This document shows positions 1 to 10,695 of a stretch of 64,000 nucleotides of DNA, in pieces; the first letter of the stretch is position 1; every line of letters begins with the position of its first letter. The stretch is from Firmicutes bacterium OM04-13BH (lineage in GTDB: Bacteria; Bacillota; Clostridia; Lachnospirales; Lachnospiraceae), in NCBI GenBank assembly GCA_003481745.1, contig QULP01000005.1:248001-312000 (forward strand), in the 5' to 3' direction. The position numbers and the translations under genes were made by a program. Under the pieces are notes generated by a model. It saw nothing but the letters and a program-made list of their open reading frames with translations. It ran no database searches and had not been told where the DNA came from.

Positions 1-3000
1 GAAAAAAGTTATGAATATACTGTATCAAAAGCAGGATATCAAGCATTAGAAAACAAATCCGTATCAATTGGAACGGTAAATGAAGTTGAAGTTACATTAG
101 GAATGAGTGACATTAGTTTAGGAGATTTATCGGCTGTAGAATTATCTCCAAATAAAGAAGGTGTTCCTTCTCAGGTTCAAGCAGTTATTAATAACAAAAT
201 TGATAATTTTGAGGTTGGAGGAGCAGCACAGTATAAATGGGAATCTTCCAATCCAGCAGTTGCAGATGTAGATGGAAATGGTTTAATCACTGCTAAAGGA
301 AGAGGAAGTGCAACAATTACTGTATCCAGAAATGGAAAAAGTGCTCAGACAACGATAAAAGTAAAAGAAGTTCCGTCAATGGAATTGAATGTAACTCCGG
401 ACAATGGAACAGATGTTAAAAGTGTTACTATGACAGTGACTATGCCAAAAGATGCAAAAGGCGGAAAAGTAACATTTTCATTAGAAAGTGGAGAAAGTTA
501 TGAAGTTGCTGTTAATGAGGAAGGAATTGCAGAACAGGTTCTGGCGAAAGATTTAATAGGAAATGTGAAAGTCAGTGCAGCGTATTCTGGAAATGAACTG
601 TACTTTGAGAATAGTACAGAAGAAACTGGAAAATATAAACAAAAGAAGCAAATTTCTCTGACAGCCGATGGTAAGAGTGAAGCAAGTATTGATTATGGAA
701 GTGACTTGCCGGTGCTTTCTGTAGGAAACGCAGAAGATAGAACAGTCACATTTTCATCTTCCAGACCAAATGTAATAGAAGCAACTCCAGATGGTAAATT
801 AACGGTAAAAGGGGAAGGAACTGCTAAAATTACTGCAACAGCAGCAGAAAGTGATAATTATACAGAATCAAGTGCTTCTTTTACAATTGGAGTTAATCAA
901 AAGCCAATTAATAAGAAGATTACATTTGCTGATTTTGAATGGAATACAACAAGTGCTTCTAAAGTATATGATAGGAGTAGAAAAATTAGCATTACTGGTA
1001 CTTTAAAAAGCGATGAATTAGTAGGAAATGATCAGATTACAGTTACAGTAAATGCTCAGTTGGAAAAATCAGATGTAGGAAGTTATTCTAAATTTACTGT
1101 TATAGATGATGATTCAGATATTAACTTAAAAGGTACAAATAATTATAAGATAACGACAGACTTCTCAAATAAAAATGTTCAGTTAGCAGAAGGTAAAACG
1201 GTTAATATTACTCCAAGACCAGTTTATGTTAAGGTGGCAGTAAAAGAAGGTAAGACAACAAAATTTGCGTACGGAAAAAGTAAAGCATATTTACAGAAAG
1301 CTGTAGAAGAAAATTATGAAGTGGTACTTGCGGGTAAATATGAAGATGGTAATATACTTGAGCCAGATAAAGATCAGGGACTGCTTCCACCAGCTAAACT
1401 TGAATTAAAAAACTATGCAGAAGTAGCGTTAAAAGGTTTTAATGATAATGATACTGTGTATTATGTAGGAAGTTATACAGCAGAAATAATTCCTGTTATA
1501 ACAAACAAAAATGCCGGAAATTATGAAATTAGAGTAGATTCTGAAAATATTGCAAAATACAGTTCAGATCTTACGATTGAAAAAGAAACACAGACTAGTT
1601 TAAATGATTTAGTTGAAATTGTTGGTGCAGATGGAATTTATCAAAATGAGAAAGATGGTTCTGTATATATAAGAGGAAATCAGGCAGCAACATTAAAACT
1701 GCAATTCAAAGAAACAAATGCATATTATGACCAGATCTGGGTTTCTAAAGGTGAAAAACAGGCTGATGGTCAGGAAATTTATTACGATGCCATTAATAGT
1801 GGAATCAGCTTTGATGATAGCAAAGATAAAGAGTACACTTTGAAAGTTTCCTTAAGAAATAGTAAAAATGCATTAACAGTGACAGATGGTGTTGAATATC
1901 AGAAGATAACAGTAGATGCCACCAGTCCGACAGCTGATTTTAAAGACTTAGGAAATGCAGGACAGTTTAATAAAGTACTTCCAAACGACTGGAAAGGCTT
2001 TGGGAATTTTTCAAAGGATAAGACAAAAGAATATCTTGTTACTTCTGATGATGCTACCAGTAAAGTAAAGAGTCTTAAAACCTGTAAAATTACAGTGGAT
2101 AATGATGAGGCAGAAGCAATTGTAGAGAAGATTTCAGAAGCAGTTAAGAATGATAGTGTATGGGAAGAAACAGGTAGTGTAAAATTCGATAAGGAAGGAA
2201 ACTATATTGTACTTGCACTTGTAGAAGATAATGTTGGAAATAAAGCGGTTTATGCATCAAATGGTTTGGTGTTTGATTTAACTGCGCCAGATGTTTCGGT
2301 CAAAATTATTGAACCAGAAGAAAACACTGGATATAATCAAAAAGTTAATTTTACAGTAGAGATAAATGATAAAGATATTACGTCTGGTGTTGATGAAATT
2401 GAAGTTATAGCTATGGATTCAGATAAAGATGTGACTGATGAATATATAGAAACTGTAAAAGTAGCAGGTGGATTTGATGAAGATAATAAAATAGTTATCG
2501 ACTCTTGTACACTTAATTCAGAGAAAATAAATACAATTGTTGGAAGTGAACAGGATGGAACACTTAAATCAATTCAAGCCCATGCGAATTTTACTGTTAA
2601 TGGAAAATTGTCTATCAATAAATATCAGTCAGGATATGCAATTGTAAAAGTAATTGTACGTGATAAAGCCGGAAATAGTAAAGCGATAACAACAAAAAGA
2701 GAAAAGGTAGATGTAGTTGCGCCAAAAGTAACTGTGAAATATGATAAGGATTCGGAAACTTCTTATATTCAGAGTTCAGAACGAACAATGACAATTACTT
2801 ATACGGAAAGAAACTTTATTGAATCGGGATTAAGGTTTGATGTTTCAATTAATGGAACAGAACCAGATGTTCTTACGCTTAATGAATTAGAGGATCTTGA
2901 ATGTGTAAAAGAAGTAAAAAAACCTGTTAATTCAAAAAATGAGCCGGATGACTATACAGACGAAAGAACAAATACTTATGAAATTACGTTTTCAGGTGAT

Positions 3001-6000
3001 GGGGCATATAAAGTGATTCCGTATATAAAAGATGCTGCTGGAAATGAAAATCAAGGTATTGAATATGCGGATATTAATTCAAAAGCAAATGAACTGTTCA
3101 TTTTGGATAATACAGCACCAACAGTAGATGTGAAGTATTCACCAGAAAAAAGTGTTAGAGAAAACGAATATTTTAATTCAAAAAGAACAATGACACTTAC
3201 TATTACAGAACGTAATTTTGATAAAAGTACATTGAAGTTTGATTTGATATCTGATGGTGAAACAAAAGCAGGGTTAACAAAAGAAGAACTTATAAAGAAT
3301 GGCTTAGTTATAACAACAAAAGATACAGAGTCAGAATTTAATGAGGAACAGCATACTGATGATAGAAACATAGTTTATGAAATTGAATTTAAAAATGATG
3401 GTTTTTATCAGTTAATTCCTTATTTAACAGACCTTGCTGGAAATGAATATGAGGGTTTAGCTGAAAGTGAAATAACAAAATATCAAGAATTCTGCATAGA
3501 TAAGAATAAGAAAGCACCTAAAGTAACAGTTAAGTATAATGATAATGATAACAAACTGAAATTGCATAATGGTAAGTATTTCAATCAGCAGAGAATTGCA
3601 GAAGTAACAATCAAAGAGCGTAATTTTAATGCGGATGATTTAGAGTTTACTTTAACTAGAGATGGAGATAAGCAAACATATAAGGGATTTTCTGCATTAG
3701 AGCAGGCAATTGGTAAGTTGAAGGATTGTGATATTACAGAAATTAAAGACAGTGAAGAAAAAACTGCAAAACAAAAGCATACAGATGAAAGAGAACATAC
3801 ATTTTCTATCACATTTGGTAAAGAGAAAGAGGATCATGACTATAAAATTTCTGTAAAGGCAACGGATCTTGCTGGTAATAATAATGATACAGTTAAAGAT
3901 GAGAATATAGGGGCTGAGACGGTTGCAACAGGAGAAGAGTTTACTGTTGATATGCTGGCACCAACTTTGACAGTTAAATATTATGTATATCAAGATGAAA
4001 ATGGTAATGAATCAGATGAGAAGAATGAAATTGAAAAAGATGAGATTGATTCTGGAGAGTGTTATAAAAATGCATCTATTCATGCAGAAGTAATAATTGA
4101 TGAACGTAATTTTTCTGAAGAAAAAAATGGAAAAGATAGTTTTGCAGAGAACCAGATAAAGCTTGACTATTCTGCTAAGACCTATGATGGAACTGAAGTT
4201 AAAACAACCGATTTTGGTGATGTAGCTAAAGAGAGAGAAAATTGGAAGCCTAACCAAGAGAATAGGAAAGATAATATTGAAATGCTCAATTTAGAATTTT
4301 CTGAAGATGCAAATTATACTTTAAGCATTACATACAAAGATCTTGCGGGTAATTCTATAGATCCTATGAGTTATAAGTCTCAGTTTACTGTGGATAAAAC
4401 TGCACCAACTGGAAAGATTCAGATAGGCAAAGATGAAAAAGATGTAGGAATTATTGGAAAAGTTTTTGATTTTATATATTCATTTTTCACGAATAATAAT
4501 AAAACAGAGATTACTATGGTAGGAACAGATACAATGTCACCAATAGTAGAACAGAAATATTATATTGAGAAAAATAGAGATATAAAAAATGGTAATACGG
4601 GTTATGAAAGATTAAGCCTAGAAGAACTAATTGGTAAAAAAGAATGGGTTGATACAAAAACAATAGAAGAAAATAAAGAAAATATAGCTACAAGTACATT
4701 TAAAATATTAGAAGAAAACTCTAAGGCAATCCCATATCTATATATAAAAGATAAGGCTGGAAATGAAACTTACGTAACATCTGATGGTGCGATTTACGAT
4801 GATGAAAAAGAAGGAACTCCTGAAATTCAAATTACGACAGATGATCCAATATCTTGGGAAGGCGAAAAGAATGATATAGGTCTTTTTAATAAGAATGTAA
4901 CTTTTAATATTGTGGTAACTGACCCAAAAGTAAATAAAACTTATTCAGGTATCAATAATGTTTCTTATAGAATTTATAAAAATGGTGAATCCGAAGATGT
5001 AAAATATATTTCTCTTTATAATGAAACTATGGACGAACCGATAATGAAACAAGTTTTTACTTCTGAAGACTTAGTAGTTCCATCAGAAAAGTTTAACAGC
5101 AATGATGTTACAATTGAAGTAACTGCTACAGATAATGCGGGAAATACTGAAACAGTAACAAAACAAATTGCCATCGATACCACCTCGCCAGAAATTACAG
5201 TTTCCTATGACAACAACACTGTCGCAAATGGTAAATACTTCAAAGCAGATCGTACTATGACAATTGAGTACAAAGAAAGAAACTTTGATGAAAAGGGACT
5301 TACGTTTGATGTATCAACAAATGGTAGTTTATTACAGGGAATTTCATTAGACGAATTAAAGAAACTTAAGGATAAGGGAATTATCGTACAATCATTTAAT
5401 GCTGCTGATGATGATACTGAATCGGGTAAAAACTTTAAGGATTTTACAGATGAACGAGTTAATACTTATAAAATTCTCTTTAATGCCGGTGGCAATAACG
5501 GAGATATGGATTACTCGATTGTTCCGCACATAATCGATAAAGCTAATAATAAGCAGAATAAAGAGACACAGTATAAAGCTGGTACAGAAGCTAAAACAGA
5601 ATTCACCATCGATAAAAAAGCCCCAGTCATCTCCATGGCTTACAGTGCAGAGGGTGAAACAATCAACCCAGGCGGAAATGAAGTTTCCAGAGTTTACAGA
5701 AACAAAACAATTACAGCGACAGCTACCATTGAAGAACGTAACTTCTCCAATAGTAATAGTTTTTCAGAAGATCCGAAACAAATGAACCTCACCTACAGTG
5801 CAAAGAACTTCCAAGGTTCCGACATCAACACCGAGAACTACACAGGCACAGCAAACACAAGAGGTGAATGGAGTACCAACGTTTACACCAGAACAAAAAC
5901 CTTCACATTCTCTCAAGATGCCAACTACACCTTAGGTCTTGTTTACAGAGACCTTGCCGGTAACGAAGCAGTCTACGATACACGTTACTTCACAGTAGAT

Positions 6001-8433
6001 AAAACTGCTCCAACCGGAAGCATGACCATCGAGGATAACAGTGGAACAGCCAAGACCTGGATTCAGTGGATTCAGCAGGTATTCTTCGATATCTTCACGC
6101 AGAGTCAGAAGGGTGTATCCATGACAAGTGCGGATGAAACAGCAGGTGTAGCAAGTACACAGTACTACAAGTATCATCCGGATTCAGAGAGTCGTCATAC
6201 TTTTGATGGTTTATCAACACAGAACTTGGATTCTATCAGCAGCTGGTCTGATGGATACAGTACATCTGTTAATGCAGATGAACAGGTTATTGTATATGAA
6301 AAGATTACAGACCGTGCAGGAAATGTAACTTATATTAATAACCAGGAAGGTGTTATCGCAGATAATACTTCACCGACTGCACCGGAAATTAAGATTACGG
6401 CAGCAGAACCTGCTCAGGGAATTTACAATGCAAGTGTTCCATTTACAATTGATGTAACAGACCCTGAAAATGGTGGAACTTATGCCGGATTGAAAGAAGT
6501 TTCTTATGAAATTACAAACAACGGCAAAGTAACACAGAGTGGTAACTATAACAGTGATTTATCTGACCCGACAGCGAGAGTACATAACATTCATCGTTCT
6601 GAAACAGTAAATGCAGAACTCAATAACAGCAACCATGTAACAATCAAGGTAAAAGCTGTAGACTATGCAGGAAATCAGTCAGAGGCAACCAAGGATTTGA
6701 AGATTGATATCACACATCCGGAAGTTACAATCACATTTGATTTAAATAATCCGCTGAATGGCAAGTATTATAAGACAACAAGAACAGCTACCATTTCTGT
6801 CAAAGAACGTAATTTTGATACCAACGCAGTTGATTTGAAGATTACGAATACAGACGGAACAATGCCTTCTGTAAGTGGATGGAGTATCAGTTCTCAAGCT
6901 GGTGAATCCGATGATGCAATTAATACCTGTCGTGTTGAGTTTTCGGCAGATGGTGATTACAACATGACAATGCAGTGTAAAGACCAGGCAGGAAATGAAT
7001 CAAATACAGTAAAAGTGGATGAGTTTACCATTGATAAAACCATTCCGGTTATTTCTGTATCTTATGATAATAATTCCGCAGCGACACCGGGATATTACAA
7101 TGCAAACAGAACAGCAACGATTACAATTAAAGAGCATAACTTTAATGCAGCAGAAGTTAATTCACAGATTACAGCGGCTCTTCAGGGAAGTGGTATTTCC
7201 GCACCGGGCGTTGGAGGCTGGAGTAACAGTGGAGATACTCATACCGCAAGTGTTACTTTCTCAGATGATGGAGATTATACCTTTGATATTGACTATACAG
7301 ACCTTGCCGGAAATGCAGCAGCAGATTATACACAGGACAGTTTCACTGTGGATAAGACAAAACCGGAAGTAGAGTTCTTTGATATCGAAGATAAATCAGC
7401 AAACAATGGAGTTGTAGCACCGGGTGTGAAGTATAGTGATGTGAACTATCTTGAAAGTGGCGTAGAGATTAAGATTGAGGGTGCAGAGCATGAATCTAAA
7501 GAACTCACCGGAAGTCGTTCCAGTATCGCAAACGGTGAAAGTATTAAGATGAATGACTTTGAGTATACACAGGACAATGATGATGTTTACACAATGACCG
7601 CAGTAATCTCAGATAAGGCAGGAAACAAGACAGAGAAGAAGATTATGTTCTCTGTAAACAGATTTGGTTCGAACTATTCGTTCTCAGATACAACAAAAGA
7701 ATTCCTTGATGAGGTATATTCTAATTCGGCAAAAGACCTTGTTATCACAGAAACCAATGTCGATTCACTGGTATTTAACGGAATTTCTTACAGTCTGGAT
7801 AATAAGACAACAGAACTGAAACAGGGGACAGATTATACCGTGAAAGAAACCGGAGGCGAAGGTTCCTGGAAACAGTATACTTACACAATTAAGAAAGAGA
7901 ACTTTGAAAAAGAAGGACGTTACAGTGTAACAATTGATTCAGAGGATAAGGCAACAAATACAATGAATAACAAAGTAAAAGAAAGTAACATTAACTTTGT
8001 TATTGATAAGACTCCTCCAACTGTTGTTATCACAGGTATTGAGGAATCCAGCTATCGTGCAGACAGCAGAGATATGTCAGTCAATGTATCCGATAATACC
8101 GCTGTAAAACGTCTCGACATCATGGTAGACGGAAAATCTGTAGCAACCTATAGTCAGGAAGATGTAAAAGAAGCCGGAGGCAAAATTGTTTATACATTGA
8201 ACAGCTCAAACAGCAAACAGAAAGTAAAAGCTGTTGCGGTTGATATGGCGGACAATGAAGCAACTTCTGATAATCATAATATCCTGATTACAACCAATCT
8301 GTTTATTCAGTACATTAATAATAAACCTCTTTTCATAGGTTCTATTATAGCGTTAGTGCTGATTGCAGGTGGTGCAATTTACTTCTTTGTATTTAGAAGA
8401 AAAAAATCTGAAGATGCAGCAGATGCAAATTAA
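1..8433 (+). CDS. Giant Ig-like repeat surface protein, C-terminally membrane-anchored (5' end outside window)
   Basis: The frame is open from base 1, so the gene starts upstream; 2810 residues are visible. It begins with two Big_2-like bacterial Ig domains (around bases 240-340 and 735-860), then an MBG-like stretch (KVYDRSRKISITGTL). A long series of Ig-like modules follows, joined by DxTAP linkers. Eight modules carry an ERNF-type motif (ERNF seven times, EHNF once). The end is a single hydrophobic helix (residues about 2776-2799) followed by RRKKSEDAADAN, so it is anchored by a C-terminal membrane helix; no LPxTG is present. A role in adhesion or the cell envelope is inferred from the architecture. 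Codon use changes near base 5160: the upstream part is very AT-rich at third positions and the downstream part uses far more C. A probable terminator follows. Confidence 0.85.
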   Translation, partial: EKSYEYTVSKAGYQALENKSVSIGTVNEVEVTLGMSDISLGDLSAVELSPNKEGVPSQVQAVINNKIDNFEVGGAAQYKWESSNPAVADVDGNGLITAKGRGSATITVSRNGKSAQTTIKVKEVPSMELNVTPDNGTDVKSVTMTVTMPKDAKGGKVTFSLESGESYEVAVNEEGIAEQVLAKDLIGNVKVSAAYSGNELYFENSTEETGKYKQKKQISLTADGKSEASIDYGSDLPVLSVGNAEDRTVTFSSSRPNVIEATPDGKLTVKGEGTAKITATAAESDNYTESSASFTIGVNQKPINKKITFADFEWNTTSASKVYDRSRKISITGTLKSDELVGNDQITVTVNAQLEKSDVGSYSKFTVIDDDSDINLKGTNNYKITTDFSNKNVQLAEGKTVNITPRPVYVKVAVKEGKTTKFAYGKSKAYLQKAVEENYEVVLAGKYEDGNILEPDKDQGLLPPAKLELKNYAEVALKGFNDNDTVYYVGSYTAEIIPVITNKNAGNYEIRVDSENIAKYSSDLTIEKETQTSLNDLVEIVGADGIYQNEKDGSVYIRGNQAATLKLQFKETNAYYDQIWVSKGEKQADGQEIYYDAINSGISFDDSKDKEYTLKVSLRNSKNALTVTDGVEYQKITVDATSPTADFKDLGNAGQFNKVLPNDWKGFGNFSKDKTKEYLVTSDDATSKVKSLKTCKITVDNDEAEAIVEKISEAVKNDSVWEETGSVKFDKEGNYIVLALVEDNVGNKAVYASNGLVFDLTAPDVSVKIIEPEENTGYNQKVNFTVEINDKDITSGVDEIEVIAMDSDKDVTDEYIETVKVAGGFDEDNKIVIDSCTLNSEKINTIVGSEQDGTLKSIQAHANFTVNGKLSINKYQSGYAIVKVIVRDKAGNSKAITTKREKVDVVAPKVTVKYDKDSETSYIQSSERTMTITYTERNFIESGLRFDVSINGTEPDVLTLNELEDLECVKEVKKPVNSKNEPDDYTDERTNTYEITFSGDGAYKVIPYIKDAAGNENQGIEYADINSKANELFILDNTAPTVDVKYSPEKSVRENEYFNSKRTMTLTITERNFDKSTLKFDLISDGETKAGLTKEELIKNGLVITTKDTESEFNEEQHTDDRNIVYEIEFKNDGFYQLIPYLTDLAGNEYEGLAESEITKYQEFCIDKNKKAPKVTVKYNDNDNKLKLHNGKYFNQQRIAEVTIKERNFNADDLEFTLTRDGDKQTYKGFSALEQAIGKLKDCDITEIKDSEEKTAKQKHTDEREHTFSITFGKEKEDHDYKISVKATDLAGNNNDTVKDENIGAETVATGEEFTVDMLAPTLTVKYYVYQDENGNESDEKNEIEKDEIDSGECYKNASIHAEVIIDERNFSEEKNGKDSFAENQIKLDYSAKTYDGTEVKTTDFGDVAKERENWKPNQENRKDNIEMLNLEFSEDANYTLSITYKDLAGNSIDPMSYKSQFTVDKTAPTGKIQIGKDEKDVGIIGKVFDFIYSFFTNNNKTEITMVGTDTMSPIVEQKYYIEKNRDIKNGNTGYERLSLEELIGKKEWVDTKTIEENKENIATSTFKILEENSKAIPYLYIKDKAGNETYVTSDGAIYDDEKEGTPEIQITTDDPISWEGEKNDIGLFNKNVTFNIVVTDPKVNKTYSGINNVSYRIYKNGESEDVKYISLYNETMDEPIMKQVFTSEDLVVPSEKFNSNDVTIEVTATDNAGNTETVTKQIAIDTTSPEITVSYDNNTVANGKYFKADRTMTIEYKERNFDEKGLTFDVSTNGSLLQGISLDELKKLKDKGIIVQSFNAADDDTESGKNFKDFTDERVNTYKILFNAGGNNGDMDYSIVPHIIDKANNKQNKETQYKAGTEAKTEFTIDKKAPVISMAYSAEGETINPGGNEVSRVYRNKTITATATIEERNFSNSNSFSEDPKQMNLTYSAKNFQGSDINTENYTGTANTRGEWSTNVYTRTKTFTFSQDANYTLGLVYRDLAGNEAVYDTRYFTVDKTAPTGSMTIEDNSGTAKTWIQWIQQVFFDIFTQSQKGVSMTSADETAGVASTQYYKYHPDSESRHTFDGLSTQNLDSISSWSDGYSTSVNADEQVIVYEKITDRAGNVTYINNQEGVIADNTSPTAPEIKITAAEPAQGIYNASVPFTIDVTDPENGGTYAGLKEVSYEITNNGKVTQSGNYNSDLSDPTARVHNIHRSETVNAELNNSNHVTIKVKAVDYAGNQSEATKDLKIDITHPEVTITFDLNNPLNGKYYKTTRTATISVKERNFDTNAVDLKITNTDGTMPSVSGWSISSQAGESDDAINTCRVEFSADGDYNMTMQCKDQAGNESNTVKVDEFTIDKTIPVISVSYDNNSAATPGYYNANRTATITIKEHNFNAAEVNSQITAALQGSGISAPGVGGWSNSGDTHTASVTFSDDGDYTFDIDYTDLAGNAAADYTQDSFTVDKTKPEVEFFDIEDKSANNGVVAPGVKYSDVNYLESGVEIKIEGAEHESKELTGSRSSIANGESIKMNDFEYTQDNDDVYTMTAVISDKAGNKTEKKIMFSVNRFGSNYSFSDTTKEFLDEVYSNSAKDLVITETNVDSLVFNGISYSLDNKTTELKQGTDYTVKETGGEGSWKQYTYTIKKENFEKEGRYSVTIDSEDKATNTMNNKVKESNINFVIDKTPPTVVITGIEESSYRADSRDMSVNVSDNTAVKRLDIMVDGKSVATYSQEDVKEAGGKIVYTLNSSNSKQKVKAVAVDMADNEATSDNHNILITTNLFIQYINNKPLFIGSIIALVLIAGGAIYFFVFRRKKSEDAADAN

Positions 8434-8444
8434 TTAGAAAGGAT

Positions 8445-8482
8445 GGCTGTCTGAATAGAAATATTTGGGCAGCCAACTTTTT
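8445..8482 (+). terminator. Probable rho-independent terminator after the Ig-like protein
   Basis: An 11-bp stem with three wobble pairs (arms 8445-8455 and 8464-8474) is followed by AACTTTTT. It lies 12 bases after the stop codon and separates the surface protein from the secretion locus. Confidence 0.6.
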
Positions 8483-8504
8483 AACCGGAGTATGTATTTT
8501 GGGC

Positions 8505-8531
8505 GTCTGTCTTAAAGAATTTAAGGCAGGC
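8505..8531 (+). other. Second hairpin in the leader of the secretion locus
   Basis: An 11-bp stem with two wobble pairs (8505-8515 with 8521-8531) closes a 5-base loop. No T run follows, so it is not an obvious terminator. It lies about 65 bases before the kinase start and may be a leader structure; the function is unknown. Confidence 0.35.
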
Positions 8532-8544
8532 TCCGAGAGTACAT
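8531..8544 (+). repeat. GAGAGYACAT short repeat, copy 1
   Basis: CTCCGAGAGTACAT, one of four occurrences in the window of the arm GAGAGYACAT or its reverse complement. Here it lies 51 bases before the kinase ATG. Only the right arm is well conserved. Confidence 0.4.
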
Positions 8545-8595
8545 CAAAGAAATTTTAAGAAGATAAAAGAGGATTTGGCGGGGAGGTGATTTGAT

Positions 8596-10503
8596 ATGCT
8601 TCAAAATGGAGAAATACTTGGCGGGATGTATCAGGTCATTGGTGAAATTGGTAAAGGTGGTTCTGGAATTATTTACCTGGGATATCACTTACGACTTCAA
8701 AAGCAGATTGTGATTAAGAAGATTAAAGATATCAATGTCGGACAGATTAACACCAGAATAGAAGCGGATATTTTAAAGAAACTTCATCATAGATATCTTC
8801 CGCAAGTGTATGATTTTTTAGAGATGCAGGATGGAATCTATACCATTATCGATTATATTCCGGGGCATGATTTGAGTTATTATCTGGGACGAAACTATAA
8901 TTTTCCGGAAGAAACGATTCTAAAGTGGATGCATCAGATGTGTGAAGTGCTAGAGTATCTTCATTCTCAGAAGCCACCGATTCTTCATAGCGATATCAAA
9001 CCGGGAAATATTATGGTTACAGAAAATGATGATATTTGTCTGATTGATTTTAATGTTTCTTTGGATGGTGAAGTATCAAAGGAGCTTCAGGGATTGAGCA
9101 GAAGTTATGCTGCTCCGGAACAGTTTCAATATGCTCTGGATAGAATGTATGGAAAACACAGCAAAATAGTATTAGATGCACGGATGGATATTTATAGTAT
9201 GGGGGCTGTGTTCTATCGACTGATGACGGGGTGGACGCCAGATGCAGAATCAGGAATGCCATATTCTATTATGGAGATGAATCTTCCCTACAATAATGGA
9301 ATCAAAGCAGTGATAAACAGGGCAACGGCATGGGAACCATCACATAGATTTCAGTCAGCAAAGCAAATGAGAAAGGCTTTGGACAATGTGGAAAGAATGG
9401 ATCCACAGTATAAGGCGTTGACGAATCTGCAGATTCTTACAGCTTTTGGAAGTGGTCTGCTTATTTTGATAGGAATTTTTTTAATTCTGTTTGGAACAAT
9501 GTCAAATAAAAAAGAAAAATGGCAGGAAGCTTATGATTCTTTTTATGAAATTACAGAATCCGGCACAGATTCCGAGGTTGTCACAGAGGGAATTGATTTG
9601 CTTAATAATGGTTCCGTACAGGGAGCACTAAAAAAATATCCGGAGAAAAAGGCGGAGATTCTTCATGCAATCGGGGATAGTTATTTCAGACAAAAGCAGT
9701 ATGAAGATGCAATCGATTATTATAAAGAGGCACTTGATACAGGAGAAGTTCAGGAAAATTATTTAAGAGATTATATGATGGCGCTGGCAAGAAGCGGGCA
9801 AAATGTAGAACAGTCAGTGATTGAAATAGAATATCCGGAAGCAGCCTATATGGAGCGGGCAGATGTGGAGTTGATAGAGGCACAGACAAAGTATACGCAG
9901 GGTGAGTTTGAGGAAGCGTTAATAAAGTGTGAAGATGCATTAGCACAAAGTACGGATATAGAAGTCAGCAGTCTGATTTGTGTCTTAGAGTCAGAAATCT
10001 ATACGGAGCAGGAAGAGTATACGAAGGCGGCAGATTCAGCAATACGAGTCACCAAATTTGATTCATCCAAAGATGCCAGAAGACGAGCAGGAAGTCTTGC
10101 TTTTGAAGCGGGAAATCACTTAGAAGATACGAAAGAAAAAAATGGGTGGTATGAGAAAGCCAGGAAGTATTATGAAACGCTTTGTCAGGATGAGACGTGT
10201 TCGTATGAAGATGAAATGAATTACGCACTGGTACTTCAGGCTCTGGAGCAGTATTCGGACAGTAATGTCTGTTTAAGAAAGATGAGAGAAGAATATCCGG
10301 ATGATTATAAGGTACTGATGTGGATGTGCTATAACTATCTGGGAATCGGAAATCAAAAGGGCAGTATGGCTGAGGTGGAATCTGATTTGAATTTTGCATA
10401 TAGTTCCTGTAAATATTTATATTCTCAAGATGAAAGCATGACAGGTGGTTCAGATGAGGATATGGAAAAATTAAATGAGTTGATGAAGCAGTTGGAAGAA
10501 TAA
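8596..10503 (+). CDS. Membrane Ser/Thr protein kinase with extracytoplasmic TPR region, T7SS locus
   Basis: 635 residues; the ATG follows a strong GGGAGGTGAT site. The N-terminal 265 residues are a Hanks-type kinase: glycine loop GKGGSG (19-24), VIKK lysines (41/42), catalytic HSDIKPGN (131-138, Asp133, Lys135, Asn138), metal Asp151 in DFN instead of DFG, and YAAPEQF (171-177). Most catalytic residues are present, so it is probably active. One membrane helix (about 280-302) is followed by some 330 residues of TPR-like helices. It heads a same-strand gene run containing three FHA-bearing products, the expected readers of phospho-threonine. Firmicute EssB/YukC also has a kinase-like domain, a membrane helix and an outer region, and no separate EssB is visible; equivalence is inference. 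There are no PASTA repeats. Confidence 0.85.
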   Translation: MLQNGEILGGMYQVIGEIGKGGSGIIYLGYHLRLQKQIVIKKIKDINVGQINTRIEADILKKLHHRYLPQVYDFLEMQDGIYTIIDYIPGHDLSYYLGRNYNFPEETILKWMHQMCEVLEYLHSQKPPILHSDIKPGNIMVTENDDICLIDFNVSLDGEVSKELQGLSRSYAAPEQFQYALDRMYGKHSKIVLDARMDIYSMGAVFYRLMTGWTPDAESGMPYSIMEMNLPYNNGIKAVINRATAWEPSHRFQSAKQMRKALDNVERMDPQYKALTNLQILTAFGSGLLILIGIFLILFGTMSNKKEKWQEAYDSFYEITESGTDSEVVTEGIDLLNNGSVQGALKKYPEKKAEILHAIGDSYFRQKQYEDAIDYYKEALDTGEVQENYLRDYMMALARSGQNVEQSVIEIEYPEAAYMERADVELIEAQTKYTQGEFEEALIKCEDALAQSTDIEVSSLICVLESEIYTEQEEYTKAADSAIRVTKFDSSKDARRRAGSLAFEAGNHLEDTKEKNGWYEKARKYYETLCQDETCSYEDEMNYALVLQALEQYSDSNVCLRKMREEYPDDYKVLMWMCYNYLGIGNQKGSMAEVESDLNFAYSSCKYLYSQDESMTGGSDEDMEKLNELMKQLEE

Positions 10504-10523
10504 TAAAAATACAGGAGGAAGCT

Positions 10524-10658
10524 ATGGCAGGAAACGTTATGATAGTTGCAGGCAGCATACTGATAGTTGCAGCAATCAGTATTATGGTTGGTGTGAATAT
10601 AGTGTTATCACGAAAAAAAAGGCAGATAAAGGAACAGATTTATTCCATGTATGAGTAA
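10524..10658 (+). CDS. Tiny single-span membrane protein of the T7SS-like locus
   Basis: A 44-residue frame starts at an ATG five bases after AGGAGG and lies between two co-directional genes. The sequence is a hydrophobic helix (about residues 5-28) followed by a basic tail (SRKKRQIKEQIYSMYE), so a positive-inside, N-out topology is likely. I do not recognise a family. Its place between the kinase and the TPR membrane protein suggests a small accessory subunit of the membrane complex, in the way EssA is small; that is inference. The good ribosome site and tight packing argue that it is real despite its length. Confidence 0.6.
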   Translation: MAGNVMIVAGSILIVAAISIMVGVNIVLSRKKRQIKEQIYSMYE

Positions 10659-10695
10659 AGAACAAAGAAAATAAAAGGATGAGGGAGGACAGCAA

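Noticed and set aside
3051..4257. Minus-strand frames opposite the Ig-like gene
   Set aside because: They lie wholly inside a well-supported long gene, have no ribosome sites and a composition that mirrors the plus-strand repeats.
8596..9400. Reading the kinase as a dead pseudokinase because of DFN in place of DFG
   Set aside because: The glycine loop, lysine, HxDxKxxN set, metal-binding Asp and APE-like motif are all kept, so loss of activity cannot be assumed.
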